Origin: Flavobacteriaceae bacterium
Lineage (GTDB): Bacteria > Bacteroidota > Bacteroidia > Flavobacteriales > Flavobacteriaceae
Reading direction: 5' to 3'
NCBI GenBank assembly: GCA_023700885.1
Contig: JAMPYA010000014.1
Span: 1 to 24,201, forward strand
Length of the DNA stretch: 24,201 nucleotides
Shown in pieces: positions 22,449-24,201 of this stretch; within the stretch, counting starts at the first letter, position 1; every line of letters begins with the position of its first letter. A model generated the notes under the pieces. That model saw only the letters and a program-made list of their open reading frames with translations, did no database searches and was not told the DNA's origin. Position numbers and translations under genes: made by a program.

Positions 22449-23135
22449 TTAATGAATGGTATTTATGGTGTGGATTATTTCGCGGATTAAATTAATATCT
22501 TCTAGCTGTTTTTTACGGTTTTTGCTACCCGCTACCGATGATGCCATTTCAACTTTTGAAAGGTATTCGGGATGATTTTCTCTGATAAATTTTTCGAAAT
22601 CCTGCGCATTTTTAAAGAGGTTAAATTGCTGTTTCTCTCTATCATACACGAAGCCTTTTACCCTTCTTGCAATAGAGGCTGCCATTAAGCCGCCCAAAAC
22701 AGCGGCTTCGGTGCTGGTAAAATAATCTTCAAAATAAATGTATCTGGCTCCTATAGTTAATGCCTTGATGTGATAGCTTCCATCATCTTTTAACTGCCCT
22801 TTGTCTTCTTTTTCAAAATTTTTTATGATTTGATTCAGATTGAGGTACAAGTGTGTGCCATCTGAAAATGCGAATTCCTTTTTTAGACGCGTATTGGTAA
22901 GCCCGTTGTAAAACCGATGTGAAATGGTATCATTTCCGGTTTTTTTTACAAATTGGGTTAGGGTGTCTGTTGGTATGCCCGATTTAAAGTTTTCATACGA
23001 CTGATAGATGCCTTTAGGATAAGCAACTAAATTAGGACGATTGTTTTCTATAGTTCCGTTCTGGCTGTAAGCCGTATTTTGAAAATACAAGCATGCCAGT
23101 ATAAACAATAAGTAATGGTAGGTTGCAGGTTTCAT
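22449..23135 (-). CDS. Secreted hypothetical protein (228 aa)
   Basis: A signal peptide ends near AYSQ (about residue 24). The mature part opens with NRPNLVAYPKGIYQSYENFKSGIPTDTL, a pattern I associate with uncharacterised secreted Bacteroidetes proteins. It contains a small hydrophobic Gly/Ala stretch, AAVLGGLMAASIARRVKG (about 145-162), and a polar C-terminal region with DFEKFIRENHPEYLSKV. No enzyme motif is visible. It lies between the upstream lipoprotein gene (50 bases) and the large type IX secreted gene (13 bases), so the three are probably one operon and the protein may assist display of the large one. Confidence 0.8.
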   Translation of the reverse strand: MKPATYHYLLFILACLYFQNTAYSQNGTIENNRPNLVAYPKGIYQSYENFKSGIPTDTLTQFVKKTGNDTISHRFYNGLTNTRLKKEFAFSDGTHLYLNLNQIIKNFEKEDKGQLKDDGSYHIKALTIGARYIYFEDYFTSTEAAVLGGLMAASIARRVKGFVYDREKQQFNLFKNAQDFEKFIRENHPEYLSKVEMASSVAGSKNRKKQLEDINLIREIIHTINTIH

Positions 23136-23185
23136 TGCTTGTGATAAAATTTGATATTAATTAACGATCATTTGCAGGTATTGGG

Positions 23186-23971
23186 CTAAGGCCATTCGAC
23201 CATAAGTTCGAGGTCTAAATTAATTTCAGGGATTGTAAACCTTAAAGTGCTTGGTTTTGATGTCACATAATTAGACAATTTTAACTCGCGCTCAAACGGT
23301 GGCCCCATTAACAAATCCTGACTAAAAGTACCATCATCATCTGCCAAACTGAACCATAGCGATAAGGTTGGGTCTATGTACAGATTGGAAGCTGTTAAAT
23401 TCCAGGTTAAATCGCCCTGATTTTGTTTAACAGCTGATTTTAGCCAAAGTTTAGATCCCAGATTGCCGTTAGTTAGATGTACATTTCTTTTGCTGAGCGA
23501 GAAAAACACATCAGCTAAACGATTGCTATCAGTACCTGAAAATTCAGGATCCCAAGTTTGGTTGATATTATGGAATGAGAGAATTTTTAAACTGTTTATT
23601 TTTAGGGCAGTTCCTCTTTGTACGTTTATTTGAACTGATTTTTCAACTACAGTACCTGCCTCATTGGTGGCTTTTATACTGATGGTTTTAGCACCCACGG
23701 TATCAAAATTAAAATAGAGGGTAGTAGCGGTTCCTAAACCGGAGCTTGTACCTGCACCTTGTGAAGTTGCAAAATTATCGGTTGACACCTGCAGGTTGCT
23801 GATGTTTTTATTGGCTGTAACCGCTACGGTAACCACCTCATCAATGGTAAGGGTATTTTTTTGAGCGGTTACGTTAACGGTAAAATTGTCAAATATGGGG
23901 CTGTCATCTTCTGAGGAACCGCCGCAAGCCCATAAAAGAATGGAGAGTGTTAGGTAAATTGTTTTTTTCAT
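23186..23971 (-). CDS. Surface lipoprotein with Ig/PKD-like domain (261 aa)
   Basis: The signal ends in LLWAC, and GGSSEDDSP after the cysteine is a surface-export type signal. Residues about 28-118 form an immunoglobulin- or PKD-like beta-sandwich (FTVNVTAQKNTLTIDEVVTV, then VGAKTISIKATNEAGTVV). The remaining ~140 residues are beta-rich, with LKINSLKILSFHNINQTWDPE. This second domain resembles the C2-like or jellyroll domains of Bacteroidetes surface lipoproteins, but that is a visual impression. First gene of a three-gene operon. No exact promoter box was found in the 230 bases to the window edge; TCTATTTG at 23994-24001 (minus strand) is one mismatch off. Confidence 0.82.
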   Translation of the reverse strand: MKKTIYLTLSILLWACGGSSEDDSPIFDNFTVNVTAQKNTLTIDEVVTVAVTANKNISNLQVSTDNFATSQGAGTSSGLGTATTLYFNFDTVGAKTISIKATNEAGTVVEKSVQINVQRGTALKINSLKILSFHNINQTWDPEFSGTDSNRLADVFFSLSKRNVHLTNGNLGSKLWLKSAVKQNQGDLTWNLTASNLYIDPTLSLWFSLADDDGTFSQDLLMGPPFERELKLSNYVTSKPSTLRFTIPEINLDLELMVEWP

Positions 23972-24201
23972 TTATAAATTATTTTTGATTTTTCAAATAG
24001 ATCTGATTATTAGTTTTATTTTATTTTTTTGGAATAATCGAACTTAATTTGTTCTTAAAAGTTTATTTTTTTTTTACAGATATGATTATTTCATCTTTTA
24101 AATTATTTGGGTAAAAGGAGTCCTTTTTAAAAATATTAAATAAATAATTCTGACATGTTTTAAAAATAATTTAACACTTAATAATCTAAGAAATATTTAT
24201 C

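Overview
The window is AT-rich DNA from a Bacteroidetes bacterium, most likely a member of the Flavobacteriaceae. The evidence is a 1291-residue adhesin-like protein ending in a type IX secretion (type B, gliding-motility-associated) sorting domain, several lipoproteins with acidic residues after the lipidated cysteine, a sensor kinase with tetratricopeptide repeats, a TAnnTTTG-type promoter box, and common TTG starts. No tRNA, rRNA, integrase, transposase or CRISPR array was seen.

Layout. (1) 1-2.6 kb: a possible gene tail, then a two-gene minus-strand unit encoding a surface lipoprotein with a GH19 (chitinase/lysozyme-like) domain and a small secreted protein. (2) 2.6-4.4 kb: about 1.8 kb without a credible gene, filled with inverted repeats. 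(3) 4.4-9.0 kb: an accessory, defence-like block, all on the minus strand. It holds a PIN-domain protein overlapping a 264-codon partner frame, a HEPN protein with an Rx4H motif, an unrecognised protein, and a three-gene ubiquitin-like operon (multiubiquitin-type Ubl, DUF6791-ThiF E1, DUF6527 protein) with overlapping frames. Short diverged repeats lie between these units. (4) 9.3-18.3 kb: a plus-strand signalling and peptide locus. It has a LytTR regulator with a degenerate receiver, a 53-residue lipoprotein, a histidine kinase with its response regulator, a 53-residue cysteine-free peptide with a Gly-rich tail, a secreted carboxypeptidase-regulatory-like protein, a fusion of a class I isoprenoid synthase fold to a class II terpene-cyclase fold with a DxDD motif, and a PqqD-M50 membrane metalloprotease. 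(5) 18.6-24.0 kb: a minus-strand operon of a lipoprotein, a secreted protein and the large type IX secreted repeat protein.

The most interesting part is region 4. Peptide, prenyl/terpene enzyme, PqqD-M50 protease and two-component system together resemble a ribosomally made, terpenoid-modified peptide or pheromone pathway. The logic is like ComQXPA, but the enzyme is an unusual two-domain protein. A 17-base palindromic motif, about GTAmGGdAAAACCrTAC, occurs as tandem pairs with an exact 22-base period at three places: before the LytTR gene, before the peptide operon, and before the distant GH19 lipoprotein. I infer a small regulon, probably driven by the LytTR protein, linking the peptide locus to the GH19 lipoprotein. 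All functional links are inferred from sequence reading by eye; no database search was run.
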